This document shows, one piece after another, positions 1-13,375 of a stretch of 64,000 nt of DNA. The stretch's first letter is position 1, and each line of letters opens with the position of its first letter. The notes beneath the pieces are model-generated. The model worked only from the letters and a program-made list of their open reading frames with translations. It searched no databases and was not told where the DNA came from. The translations under genes and the position numbers were made by a program. The stretch is from Klebsormidium nitens (lineage: Eukaryota; Streptophyta; Klebsormidiophyceae; Klebsormidiales; Klebsormidiaceae), in NCBI GenBank assembly GCA_000708835.1, contig DF236975.1, forward strand, positions 206,974 through 270,973, in the 5' to 3' direction.

Positions 1-3000
1 GCTTGGCATGTTGCGCGAGAAACAGGTTGTTCCTGACGAACTAGGGGAATAATCCCCGGCATCCCTGGAACAGTGGTCCAATTCAGGGAAACAAGTTTTG
101 AAAGTGTTGGTGAGCTGGTAGCTTTCGGTTCAGCATTTGAACGAGGTCGAAGCGGTTGAAAGACGCATGGCGCGTTGGACAGCCACAATAGTTACGAAAC
201 AGCCGATGCTAGGGCCGTCAAATCAGCTCAGCCTTACCCAGCTTGGGTGTAAAGATGAACGTGCAGTGATGAACTCTGAAACCGCAAGCAAAGATCTGTT
301 CTGCTTTGTCCGGTCGTCTTATAGATGGCTTCGCTGCATTTCAAACCTAGTATTTTGGACGCATTCGAGTACGACCAGAGTCCGGCCAAGCAAACCATGC
401 AAGAGAGCTTCTGGCAACACCCACCGAGAAGAGGATTTTGCGTTCATGATTCTGTTTCTTAAAAGGCTAAGGTCTCGACAGAGCAGAGCTCTTCCCTGCG
501 TCACGTGTAGAACGAGATGTCCATTTGAGGACACAATCTGCATCAAGGGTTCTGCTGCTTGGCTGTTTCGGCAGCGAGCACAAACTCAGGATGAATTGCA
601 GGACATGATGTACCTTGAGAGCAGGTTCACCAGCTACAGCCGGATTGTGCCAGGATAGCACCCCAGGCATACGTCACCGAAGATATGACGAGCACATGAC
701 AATCGGAGTCCAAAAGCAGCATTCTGAGCTATTGAGATTGTGGGTAGCGAACCCTCTGGATGACTCATCCTTGCCGCAACACTCGAAGCAAACAGATAAT
801 AAATAGGTGTGCCGGCGGCAAGCACAACCCTTCGAACGACAAGCACACATACAGATAAGAGGTGAGAGTGAGTCCGTAGCTTAGTGGAGTGGCCTGAGCA
901 ATGGTTTGCATCCTCAAGCCATGTTGAGCCCGGCACAGAGGAATTTAACGTAGTCGTCTAGATTGTCAAGCGCACGTTTGCGACTTTGACTTGACGGAGT
1001 TCTCAAGAAAAAAGGGACACCCAGAGTCAAACGGAGGTGGTGTCCTGTGGTACAACGCTCAACTCAGGAACACAGGTCCTTGGCCACTTCACAAAAAAAC
1101 GTGCGACGCAGTTGACAATAGAATGAGGACTGCAAAGCAAATCGGAAAGGAAATTTGCAGCTCATACGCCCTTCAACGAGTGACCATCTGACGGAAGTTG
1201 GCAACGTTACATCCAGTGATTGGTTGACAATCTGCCTATGAAACCCACGCCAGCTCCCTGGACCTGAGACTGCACGAAAAGTCAGAATCTGGTCTGGTGG
1301 CTAGTAATACACTTTGGCATCAGTCTCCATCGCGGCATACCTCTGGGCCGGCCCAGTGCAGGCGTCGTCTTGGCCATTCTTCCTGTGAGCGCCGGTTATT
1401 CGCTTCCGATGAGATACGATATCGAGAAATCGACTGCGCAACTAATGACAATGAAAGCACTTCAACCGTTTCAATCTTATTCTTGTTGAAATGGCGCAAG
1501 CTGCCCAAAGACAGCCTCGACAAAGGAGAAGGCTTCGAGAAGTGACGCTGGTACGATCAGAGAGACTCCAATGGGCTCGGCTTCCTGTAGGAGAAGCCCC
1601 CCGCAAAGGTTTGCAGAAGCGTTGACCGACATATTCGCTAGCAAGCTGTCAATAGCCCGCCCTTTGTGGGTAACCCATAGCCCCGTTATTGAGACGGTAT
1701 TCCTCGAAGGGCGCAAGAAGCGAATTTCACAATGCAGCTTCAACAAGTACCTGCTATATATGGGCTCGAAGAGCCCAACGTAAACTTTCCTTGCCGCAAC
1801 TTGCAATTGACAAGCTTTAACTAAGCCCGACCGGACCTTCTTCTGAGGATATGATGGGCGAGTACAGAGTGTCGTTGCAGGATACGACGATGCAGCTCGT
1901 CGCGGCATCTTTGCAAGCACACTCTCACGTTCTGATTGCCAATCATAGGCTGCCAACGTGCACACCGGAAAACATCCATACGGTCACCCGGCTAAGAAGG
2001 ATGTGAAGCATGTCAAGTACGAAAGGGGACCAAAGAAGAATGTGGCCTCGTATTGCACACAGCAGCAGGATTGGAACCACTTGGAGGACCCACCTTGCCT
2101 ATAACTTCACTGCCTTCTAAGAGTATTTGCTGAATGAGGAGAGACCACGTCTGTGGATAACACGTGGCAAAAACAGCATCGTTTGCGGTCTGCCCAAGGC
2201 CGTCACAAAGGCATCTGAAAGTAACTGAAGAAATACTTGAAGGAAAACACCGGCAAAGGACCAGAGAAACAAGCCTCATGAGCATGAAAGGTTGTAGTAG
2301 GTAGGCCTTCAGGATTTTGGGGCTAGCACACGAATGCTAGCGCCACAGCCCTGCAGATCATTGCCCACTCTTGAAAACACCCGCCACTGAAAGCAACAGT
2401 AGAGGTAGCTGGCCTCGCCTCAAAGAGACGGGAACCACAAGCAGACTTGCATCAGCTTTTCGTATGGCAGCCAACGTGCACAGATGCAAGGACAGTAAGG
2501 AAAGTTTAAGTACTCTTGAAGGACGTGCCTGAGCCCCAGAAAAATATAAAGCTAGCAGCCTCATCTCTGCAATTGTTTCCAACCTTTCCGACCAAGACAA
2601 GCGCAGACGAAAATCTGGAGGCTGATGAGATAACGTCGGAGATAGCAATGGCGACACCCGCCTTTGAAGGGCCCAGACTGTGGTTGTTTATGCAACAGTC
2701 TGACAGCAACCTTGACGAACTCAAAGAAGCGCTCAACATGAGAACGTGCATACGACTTGACGGTGCTGCCGAAGGTGCTCGATACAATTGTGTTGCTCAA
2801 GCAAGCAGAAGAGCAACGGCAAAGCTGGTTTGAGCATGAGAATCAGTTTCAGTCTTGTTGGGCTCACACGCTTGAGCGAATTGCGAAGAGGCCTACTATC
2901 AAAGACTTGGGCGCCGCATTTTACAAAGGTTTGAAGCCAACTCCAATACCTTTATAAGCGCCACACAATTCACAATTCCTTTCATCCAAAGGAACATTGT

Positions 3001-4752
3001 TCCAAGCGCAGAGGCTTGGCTTTCTTCCTGACTTACGCAAATGAAGCAGGCAGTGTATACGAGAAAGAAATCAAGAAACTAACTTCGAAACGAACGAGAA
3101 CAGAACAGACAGGAAACAAGCAAACAAGCAGAGTGAATGGGTCAAGGTGAGCCTTTTCTCGGCTGGACGCAAGAAGCTACATCAACTTGCAGCGTCACTA
3201 ACCAGCACTAGTGAGCAAAGAAAGTCAGAGCGCAGTCCATCCTGGCCTTGGAATTGAGTAGCTCGTTTCCAAATAGAAGCCCTTCAAGTGTTGGCAGTGA
3301 AAAAGGGCTTCCAAAATCGCTTACCATGCAGCTCCACCGTCTATGTTATACAAGCAAAGCGCGATCCATGGCTTCGAAGTTGCAATCCTGCAAAATTATC
3401 CGATGGTACGAAGACGAAACCAAGGGAACGCTGTTCACAAAAGAAGGCTCCGTGCCTCGTCAAGCGGTCCTTCTAAGCTTGAGCAATAATTTCAATCACC
3501 TCCCTATGTCATCACCGCTAAACAAACAGTGTCCAGTGCAGCTGCATAATGGAGGCATGAAGACAAGGATGGATATTTCATGATGAAACCACGTTGTGGG
3601 GGGCCTGTCCTGATACACTGTTTCGTGAGCTTGACAATCGCTCACAGTACAGCTCGTCATTGCTGCGCAGTGTCTCGTAACGAACAACCAATCATGAAGA
3701 ACGATACAAGATGTGTAACTGGCTTGTGCAGACGACCAAAAAAACGAAACGAAAGCCACGGAAACCTGGGTACAACTCAAGTTGAAAACAGATACCTATT
3801 GGAGAAGAATCAAGCAGGTAAAGCCGGTAGGTGTCATCCCGTCGCTCACAAGGCGTCAACGTGCGCACTCGGACCCGCTTGTCGCTTGATGGGGGAATCA
3901 AAAGACTTGCATCCAACTTTGCCTTCAATCGGTGTTGCTCACGGGAGGCAAGAAGCTCACAACGAAGGATCAAGGAATGAGGTAGTGCTTGCGGACTTGT
4001 GCTTGTCGAGACTTGCACCGGTAATGTGTGGATGCTTTTGTTCCGATTAGTGTTTCAGAACAAGCAATGAAAGGTGCACTGAAACATCATGACCACCATG
4101 CTTGTGAAACTAAAGAAGCTGGGGCGTGGCATCGGTTTCCAGAGGTCCAACTGGCAAGGTGCCCACTGAGAGTTCGTCTTAACCGTCCCCAAAAACTCCG
4201 AAAAGCCGAAACAAATCTGCCGTTAAAATGCCATACCCGGCAGGGCGCAAACTCCGTGCTTGCATCAGGAACATGTCAAGCCCTGACTGCTATCATGATT
4301 CCAGCACACAATTCGGGCGCTCTTTCAGATGACGTAAGGAAAGCTAATCCATTTGAATTCCATTTGACGGGTGCGACAGGTGGCTACATGCAACGGAGGA
4401 CTTTCAATGTGGCAGCAAAAGTAAAGATTTAATGAGAAAGGGGCATGTGGCTGTTAACTCCAATGGTGGGCATAACAAGCCGCCCAATGTTGGTGTGCTA
4501 TCATCGTCTTTCGCAACCTCACAATTCCGCAAGAATGACTTGCGCAAAGATTGCCACCTTCCAAGAAGTGAGCGTGATCAACCCCGAAATTGGAGAGTTT
4601 CAATAACATTGTATCTCCTCCACGACCAGCAATACGAAGAAACGCCTGCTGTCACTGCGTGACAGCAGGTAAGTTGTTGCGCTGAAACCCTCAGGAACGG
4701 AAAAATGTCGACAAAAGGTGGGATCTCATCTAAGAGAGGGAAGGTAGCTCAC
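1..4752. other. No recognisable gene
   Basis: I looked on both strands for the exons that should follow the NPC1 sterol-sensing-domain exon ending at 4753, starting with the stretch after the LVLA motif, and found none. The ORFs here (the largest is 173 codons on + at 137-658) have no family pattern I recognise and look like chance frames. Base composition is less GC-rich than the neighbouring exons. Either this is one very long NPC1 intron, or inserted DNA, or the gene stops here. A perfect short hairpin lies at 4645-4669. Confidence 0.5.
4645..4669. repeat. Perfect 11-bp inverted repeat with 3-nt loop
   Basis: Arms 4645-4655 and 4659-4669 are exact reverse complements around a TGC loop. 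It lies about 85 bp beyond the donor of the last NPC1 exon found in the window. No T-run follows it, so it does not look like a terminator. Confidence 0.8.
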
Positions 4753-7700
4753 CGCCAGTACGAGGAAGGGGATGACTTCGACGATGATGAGGGTGGACTT
4801 GACGCCGAGTGCGCTGCACAGGCCCACGGCGCCCAGTACTGACGCCACCACGATGAGGACACCGCTCAAGCCCAACACGACCTGCAATCACAGCGTTTGT
4901 CAGACAGATATTTTGTTGCTTCGCATCGGTCACCTTGCTTATAGACGAATGGACGGCTCACTGAACACGAAACATCTGCTCACTCCGCACGCTTAAAGTT
5001 GGGCAAAGCAAAGCTTTCTCAAGCTTGTCATCAGACCTGGCGCTTTCTCCGCTCTTCGATCTCTGCAAGGGACGTGGGGCGAAAAACGGGGTGTTGCTTC
5101 ATCGCAAGCACCAACTTTCTTACCTTGGAGGTCACGTAGAAAGGGGCGACGCCCGGGGCGCGGTCGCCCAGCGTGAAGGAGATGTACACAAACATGACGA
5201 GGTAGCTCAACTGCACCAACAAAATGCGTCTCGCATCAGAAGAACGGCAAAGCATAGCAGAGTCGTCATCGTATTTGGAGCAAGCAGCCAACCCTTCCAG
5301 AGCGCTTACATACTCCGGCCGGAGATGACGTAGGTACGAAGCCGAAAACTCTTCGTGGCCGAGTATGTGGCCGAGTATTACTATAGGCCAAAATCAAGGG
5401 GGGCCCAAGTTGCAGCAAGAATGAACGGTCAAGATCGTGCGGCTTGGACAGTTGCGAGCTCGCTCATCAGCGAACGGGCAATTGCACGAGTAACTCATAA
5501 AGGCGTTTTATCTTCTAAAGAAACGTGACAACTCAAAGACCATTGAGTTTTAGCACTCACCACGACGGTAACAATGTCGGCGGTGCTCTCCCGAGTCAGC
5601 TCCGCTTCGATGGAGCTTTCGGAAGAGTAGGCCAGCGTGAGGCCCGCGTCGGCCGCCAGCTTCACCAGCTTGGACTGCAAGATACAATGCTTACGTCATC
5701 CTTACGTCCTTTTTTCTAGGCGGACATTTCACCAACGTTTTCTTCACGTAATTTTAATCACAAGCCTGCAGGAACAGACGCGTTGGATTCGGTGTGACAC
5801 TGTTCGCCCTATCTGGCGCCCCCATAGGGATATCATTCCGTCCAAGTCCGCCAGCTTCAAAAGGATAAATTGCGCGTAGCCGCAGCCGCAGCCGCAAACG
5901 TGCTGTCACGCTGACGTCAGTTTGGATAGAAGTTGCCACTGGCTAATCTGTGAAATCACAACAAAGTCGTACGAACACGTCCGGGCCTATGTAGAGCCTT
6001 TTGCTGCCCAATACAACGTCGGTACCTCCTTAGCTGGTTGCATAAATCTACATTCAGCAACGTGGGCCCAGGTAGACACTCAGCTCAATTCTATCTATCT
6101 CCAAAATCATTTTGAAACAGAACCACAATAGTGCCAACTCAATTGGACTGCCGTCCAAACCCCGCAGACAAGCTCACCTCCGTGAGGTTGACAAAGGCAG
6201 CCTCCCAGGCCTGCGCTGCCTGAATCTGCTCGCTCGACGAGTTGACCGAGTTGACAACCGGGAAGGTGATAACGAAAGCCGTGGCATCGGAGTAGTTGTT
6301 GCCCGGGAAGCCGCCGAGGACCACGTGGGGGTCCATGGGCGCCTTGAAGGCGCTCAAGCACGGCGCTGACGAGGAGTAGTGCTGGCAGCGGGAGCGCACA
6401 CTTTGAGAGGGGCCTTAAAGAGGTCGTCAAGCCGCCGCGAAGTGCAGCGACACAACCAGTGCCAGATCTGCTTTGCAGTCAGCCGCGGTACGATTTGCTG
6501 ACGTATTTTGCAGCGATAGTAAGCTCGAGAGTTTCACTCTGATGTCGCTTTTTGACGTCAGGAGTTACGGGTCCACAGGACGCCTACTGTAAACTCCGAT
6601 CCGCTCAGGACTCCAATTCTGAGGGAAATCAGGCATGGTGCTGACGTCAACTAGTGTTGCGACTACCAAAAGGTCATGTCGAGCTTGGCCTGCTGTTTCA
6701 GCGTAGCCCGCATGCGGGAGAATAGCACCCTTGCGGAAGTTTGTCCAAAAAGTTCCGATCCGCCAGGACTTTTGACCGACCCCATATGTGCAGTGGGGCT
6801 GGTTGTCACCGCATCGAACGTGTCTCAATCACTTCAGACGACTTGAAAACGTCACACAACTTTGCGGACTAGGATGAAGCGGCCACTTTGGAAACAGAGA
6901 TCCCCCTGCTTCAAGACCCCGATCAAGTATAACTCATGGCTGCCCCAGCTTTTCAAAGAATTTCTTCAGGACGTGCTGCTCTTGTCGTGCTTAGATGGGA
7001 TGGTAAGAACTCTCCTTTTCCAGCACTCCGCCTACCTCAAAGCAGAACTCCGCGTGCTCCACGCCCCCGTACATGTCCAGGTTGTCTTGGTCCATCTTCC
7101 AGTACTGGAGCACGCTCTGCGTCGCGCACGCCTCGCCCATCGGCTTGAAGCAAATGTCCGTCAGCCTGACGTCAGCCCCCCCGTCGTTCGCCGTCACAGC
7201 GTCAACCTGAGAAGGGAGGGAATCTGTCGGTTCCGCAAACCAGAAAAGCCTTCTCCCTGAAATATGGGGCTAAGCAACTGAAGGTGCTTGCATAGCTGCA
7301 CCATAGACAACCTCTATGCGAAGATCCTGTATCTGTCCGGAAAGAAGAATAGCAGGATCGTGGAGACCAAAGTCTGGAATGCTAAAGGTAGCCTTAGATA
7401 GCGGGGGAGCCATGTTGGGAGAATTCAATAATAGAGCGATCCGTTGGCCTCTACCAAGTAGATATAGACCTGAAGTGATTGATGCGAATCTTCCAAAAAC
7501 AATACCTCTCTGGGCAGGAGGCATCCCGCATTTATGTCCAACTTGCTCACTTTCGAGCGAGAAGTCCGGCGTAGACGACACCAAAAACCCAATTAGTCTT
7601 ACTTTGAAACATGCAAAACGTCGCAGGGCAGGCTCACCTCCTCATGGATGCGAAACAGGAGCGCGATGTTGTCCTCAGTCACAATACTTGGTGCGGGAGC

Positions 7701-10700
7701 CCCGTCTTCGGATGGAGAGGTGGCCAGTATAAGCTGCAGAGGAACTTGTGTTAGCATCTCAACATAGGCAGGGTGCAATCGACGGACCGAATTAAGAGGG
7801 ACAGAAGCTCGTGCAGCGCTCTGACTTCGTTGAGACGGACGACGGCGGCCCGAGCGTGTTTGAGATTGCTTCGACGAGTGTGTCTAGAGAGTTTCTAGAA
7901 TCCCCGACAGCTATGCAGCGCTTCTTAGTAAGCAACCGTGGCAGCTGCGTTTCGGCTTGGCAGCAACTCTCATCAATTAGCTAAGGCAGAGCAAACATAC
8001 GGTAGAAGGATGGTACGGTACGTTGTAGCAACAGCGGTGTAAAAGGCACGAGACAGATGCCTTCAGATGATTACATTTACTGTGTCCAGTTTTCGTCTAA
8101 CCTAGTGGCTCGCCCACGTGACATCGGACGCAGACTCATAAGCATGGAAGGATAGGGCTTCAAAGCGCGGACTTCTTACTTGTTCGATCCGATAGAATGG
8201 CCCTAGATGCTCGTCGTAGAAGGCCTTCTGTTGGGCAGCGAGGCTATCAGGCCGCACCCAAAGCTGCGAGGAATAGGTGCTTTTTAGACCACGCTTTGGA
8301 TCGAAGAGGAAAGGCGGGAAGGAATCTTTACATCCGTCGCGTTATGGACGCTTGGAGCGAAGGTCATGGGCTGAGATGGTGGATGGAGTGGTGCCAAAAA
8401 AGGCGCATAAAGTGTAAGGCCTCTGAATAAGAAGTGTTGCGGAATGATGAAATGCTTCTGTCAGACCTTGAGCGAAGTGAGGAGTCCACCTGGTTCTGAG
8501 CGCCTTATGCTGATGAATGCAAACGGAAGTTGGACGACCTTTTCTTCTTCTAAAGCGCAGGTTGAAACGGGCTGTCTTTTTGACACGTCGCACCTAGACT
8601 GCAGACGCAGGACAAATGTCGAAGGCAAACCTACCTTTTCCGGCCGCGTCTCGACGGAGAATCTGAGCATGCCCGCAATGAGGGCGAGGCACACGAGCGT
8701 GGCAACGCACAGGACGAGCACTGGTCGCTCGGCGATCCACTCCCCTTGCCACCTGTCAAAAGCCGCACTTGGTCAACAGCTCGGACGGCTGACTCTTATC
8801 GCCGTCCGTTATGAACCGCTTAAGTATTCAGCCAGGAAATTTGAGTTTGCATATTTAAAATGATTGGTCTGGACTCAGTCTGGACATGGTGTCCTTGGAA
8901 AAGGTAGAGTCTGGATTGAGACTTTCGTTCTATCAACAAAACGCACAGTCGCTGCGCATTTAGGGAACGACTGGATGAGTCTGGATCTGAGCAAGCCTTG
9001 TCCTGAAGGTGAAACTAGATTCCACAAGAAACTTTCGGACGATCAACATCGACCCGATCGAGATGTAATAATCAGAGCGCGCACATACGAGTGCTTACTA
9101 AAGAGGCTCACCTATACCACGTGTGCATAAAGCTGGCCTCCGGCAAGTCCTCCGTTTCTTCGTCAAGCTTTCGTCGAGACGGTGGGGTCTGCAGAAGGTC
9201 AAGTTTGCTAAATTTCAGGTCAAGACATTTTCGTGACCACCTTTCAGAGTGTCGTTCTCTGTCATAAACAGTGGCGAATACAAATTGCTGCCACTTCGAA
9301 GCGGGTTGTCTGTCGTTACATGGAGTTAGAAGAGGGTCGAGTAGGAACCCAAGAATGCGGGCCGCACAACATTGCATGCTCGGAATCTAGACGAATACTA
9401 TCAGTCTCCAAAGGCAGCGTTGGCAGCATCATCGAGAGGGCACCTTTCTCCGGCTTGTTCGTTTTGGCACGTAACAAGTGCTAAGAGCCGCAGACTTTAG
9501 AGCGGGAGGGGAAAAGCATGGAGCCAAGGTCACCTCCACTTGAGGGGGTTGAAGTCCCCTCTCTGAAGCAGTCGGGCCGTCTCCCCCGTGAGCAAGCAAC
9601 GGCTCCTCAACGCTTTGTCTGGCGGGCCTCCGCAACATGGATGCCCAGATGACTGCCACGAGAACTAGGTAGGCGAGGAAAGCGACGGCAAGACCGACGT
9701 CGAGGCAGGCGAACTGCAAGAACCACCACTTCGTTTTAGGGAATAAGTTGGGCGCAGGCAACTGAAGACATCCCGAACTGGTCAGCCAGTGACTGTGGGC
9801 TGACTGATACTTGAGAATCTCGAACGGAAAACCATCTCAGATGATTTAACCTCGAGTAAGTATTGTCAACAGCTCATTGAGAAGCGGACAATCTTTGGAG
9901 ACAGCAAACGCATGTTCTTCGATCCCAGAGCGCGCATGCAATCTTCGATAACCACTTTCGAGCAACAGGCTGCTTTTCTTACGCCACCAAGAGCCTCACC
10001 TTCTGCCCAAGTAGCTGCACCTCGCACCCGTGCCTAGTCTCGTTACCTCCGGACGGTTCCGGCGGAGCACATCCATCAGCGGACGGGCAGTCGCCGCACG
10101 AGCAGGCAAACGCAGGATCGGAGCAGGCAATGACGGGCATGTCGAGCGCCGTCAGACCGGAGTGAGGGGGAGGATCGTCTGGAAATGTGATGGCGAAAGG
10201 CGAGCCGGGCAGGTACAGGTCCGCCTTGTTCCCAAGAAAAGCGAACCATTCTGCAGGAGGGAAGACTGCGTTTGCCGAAAGTCTCGCAAAATGATTCACG
10301 AAGCCAAGAGCGTGCTTGTGAGATCTTCTTTCGAGGGCTTCGGGTGAGCTGACGGAAGCAACTTTTGAGAGGGAGAACGCCACGTTTTGAAAAGCCTTCG
10401 GGGATGTTCGTAATCGACGGGTCGAAAGGCACGTAAAATCAATATTGCAACCTGAAGACCCTCGACAGTGATGGGCTAGAGCCAGACACTGCTCAGTCAA
10501 TTCTTCAGGGCCAGCTGAAGACGATGTTAAGGACATTCCTGCTTTGTCGTCGTTCGGACGCATCCGTGACGCCCCCTTTGCGCTAACTCTGACAGCGGAA
10601 GCTGTACCTACCATGGTAGTCCGTGGCCCCTCCACCGATAAAATCCATGGCCCGCGTGTTCATCGCTGCAAACTTGACGTCAGCACAGGAGTTGTACATA

Positions 10701-12326
10701 CGAGTGCCGACATCGTCGGACACGAAGAAGTCGATTGCTGCAACGCTGGTCCGGTTTGTGGAGAAGGCCTGCAAAGCGTCATCAGAAGGTTACAAAGGCC
10801 CGCATTCGCCTCTTCTGCTCGAGCAGCGGGAACAGAAGCGAAAAAAGAAGATAAAAAAGAAGATAATCAAGCAAGCCGACTCTTGGAAAGAGATTAACCT
10901 CCAATTGAGCTGTGGTAATTCTGCACAATTGTTGACGTGTACTAGCAATAAGGCGAGAATTGGCAGCTCGACAGGCGGCGGAGTGAACTATGTGACGGCC
11001 AAAAGACAAGTTGGAAAGTCGAGAGGTAGCCGTCTTCTCAAACAAACGGCAAACAGAAAAGAAGACCAGAGCAAGCGCTGTCTCGACAGGAGGATGAATT
11101 GGAAAGGCTCTAACTCACCGGCGCAGTTTCGGTGACGTTGACAAAGAGGCTCTGGTCAGGAGAGCACGCCAGCTCGCAGAAGAAGTTGAGAAAGTTGCGG
11201 AGGCAGGCAGGACAACCAGCCAGAAAGGTGACTGCCTGCACAGATAGCCAATCAACAGCTCAGTTGGCCCCTGTTATGGAACCCCTTGAGGCTCGAGAGA
11301 CAATATTGAAAATTATCTCTAGGATGGCGCGATCGAGGTCCCAAAGAAGGTGGTTTAGAAGCTGCTATGTCTTCCGTAGGCAAATCCTCTAGAAAGGTGG
11401 AGCGAACTCGGTTATCCTACTAGGATGATGGCCCGATAGTAGGTTGCGGCTGCCTTCTGACGATATGATACTAGCGAAATGATACTCTAAGTCGTCTTCT
11501 CTGATGTGCATGTTCTCAGCTCTCTAGGATCGAACGAGAGCAGTGAAGTAAGATATCAGTGCACAAGCAGACCTCTAGGTACGAATCTGATCTGAAAAAG
11601 TTGTCAATAACAAGCGATGATCAGGAGGACTTCAACAAAAGAGGAAAAAGTGCATCATTTTGAACACACCTCTCCTTGTGAAGAGGAAAGAATCTTCGCT
11701 GAGCACAGCACAGAAAGATCGCTCAAGAGTCAGGACCAATGATCTCCTACTCAGTAGAGAAATCCATGAGCAGACTTCCTCAATCCCTTGTTCCCCTTGA
11801 AACAAGTCTCATCAATGGTGCAAGTTCGTCTTACCTGCTTGATCTGGTTCAGAAGCACATTGAACTGCGCTTCAGAGCAGCAAAGGTCCCCTGTGAGGGC
11901 TGGACACAGCCCCTGGACCTTGTAGGAGAATTCTGGACTTGGCTGCAAAGACAATGGAAAGGCAATTGATGAACGTCTAGTCTGCCAACGGTCAATATGT
12001 TGATTCCACTGCCATGAAGAGGCTGGAACGTCTTTTTAGAGGAGCCTAAATGGCTGGAGACCAAACCGTACTTGCAATGATTGACCTTCATCTCCTTACT
12101 GTGGAAGGATCTCATCTTTGTCAACGTCGAATACGAATCAATGCTTTCTTGCTTAGCACAATGTATGTCAGGCGTCGAATCAACTCTGAAGTCGAGCGGG
12201 GAGAAGGGAGAACTACCTACCTCAACCGCCGGGTGATTCTTTGGACAGTTTAGTTGCTTCCCGTCTTCTCTGGCACCACAAATATCGTACATGGCGCAAA
12301 TGCCCTTCTGGTGAACCGGACTGCCA
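4753..12326 (-). CDS. NPC1-type sterol transporter, 15 internal exons, both ends missing
   Basis: NPC1 moves sterols out of late endosomes, lysosomes or vacuoles and is a polytopic membrane protein. Exons in gene order: 12326-12221, 11942-11835, 11235-11119, 10768-10612, 10250-10000, 9713-9534, 9188-9112, 8752-8635, 8263-8180, 7733-7638, 7206-7036, 6381-6178, 5674-5561, 5210-5124, 4881-4753. All have GT-AG borders and compatible phases and join into about 666 residues. They include the Cys-rich N-terminal sterol-binding domain (starting [10 protein letters not shown], then [15 protein letters not shown] and the LPGSPF loop), the first transmembrane segment (exon 9713-9534), the FSVETRPEK strand after the second segment, a luminal domain, and the start of the sterol-sensing domain ([16 protein letters not shown], ending [10 protein letters not shown]). 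The signal-peptide exon upstream of 12326 was not located: no in-frame ATG precedes it in that exon. About 500 C-terminal residues usual for the family are absent from the window. Confidence 0.9.
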
Positions 12327-13375
12327 CTGCAATCACAGACGCAACCAACTTCAAATTCAATATCTCAGCAGCGGCCAGCTTGACTTGAAAGGCCTCTCTG
12401 TCACACGATCAATGTTTTGCCCATAAAGTCTTCCCAGGAGAGCAATCTGTTGTTGACTCTCCTGCAAAAGTCAGGGCTCCTGAAAATCCAGATGCGCTCA
12501 AAAGTGCGTCACCTTGATCGCAATTGGATGCATGAAGAAGGCTTAAGCTATTTGTGACGCGCGAAGGTGCGTCAGAATGCACCACCATGCATCTTTCATC
12601 GCAGATATGGTCTAGAGAGGCTGGAGCGCCAAACCTGAACATGTGCCCATCGTCTACGATTGGAGAATCTGGCTTGCCTGCTGCAACCCCACAACCCACC
12701 AACACCTGCAGAGAAGTGTTCTAATGTTACTTATTTTCTCAGAAGTTGCACTCTATAGAGTACGCCAGCCATTGCATGGAGGGTCCGCCCAGGAATGCTT
12801 CCTACGGTGCGCCACTACACCTCAAGCACCAAAACCTAATTGCCTACTCTCCAACACAGGCGACAACTCCAAACTTTCAACAAGTATCGTACCACCAGCA
12901 GCAAGATACAAGTACTTTTCTCCATCGTCTTCGCCCGCTTGCGCCAGTACTCTCCACCACAGTACTACAGGTGTTTTAAATGACTAAAGAAGTGATGAAA
13001 GGGACAACAGGTAGGCCAGCAACCAAGGAAGACAGCAGCGAATTAAACTTAAAGAAAGCCTTCCTCGGCAAGCTTGTGATTTTTCGAGTCAATGCAAAAT
13101 GTTATTTTAAATGATCATTTCTCAGGTTTTGCAAACCCTCCATACCAAACCCTCGAAACCCTCGGGCTCAGTTGTCGAGCACGCGGCCGGGCTGGGGCAC
13201 GGCAGCCAGGCTAGGCAAAAATTTTCAACAGTCCTACTAGTATACAGTCGAGGCCGGAGGCGTGCTGTAGCAACCCTTTTCGCCCGGGGGCTACTGGGAG
13301 AAGTAGAGTTTGTGCGCCTCATCAAAGCCTTTGGTAGACTCAAATTGCATCTGTTTGAAGTACTACAGGGGCAAC
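12327..13375. other. Head-to-head region between NPC1 (-) and the dioxygenase gene (+)
   Basis: This stretch must hold the NPC1 first exon, its promoter and the promoter of the + gene. A 98-codon minus frame (12409-12705) is open but has no signal-peptide character and no clean splice to the NPC1 exon, so I do not annotate it. I see no clear TATA box. Confidence 0.4.
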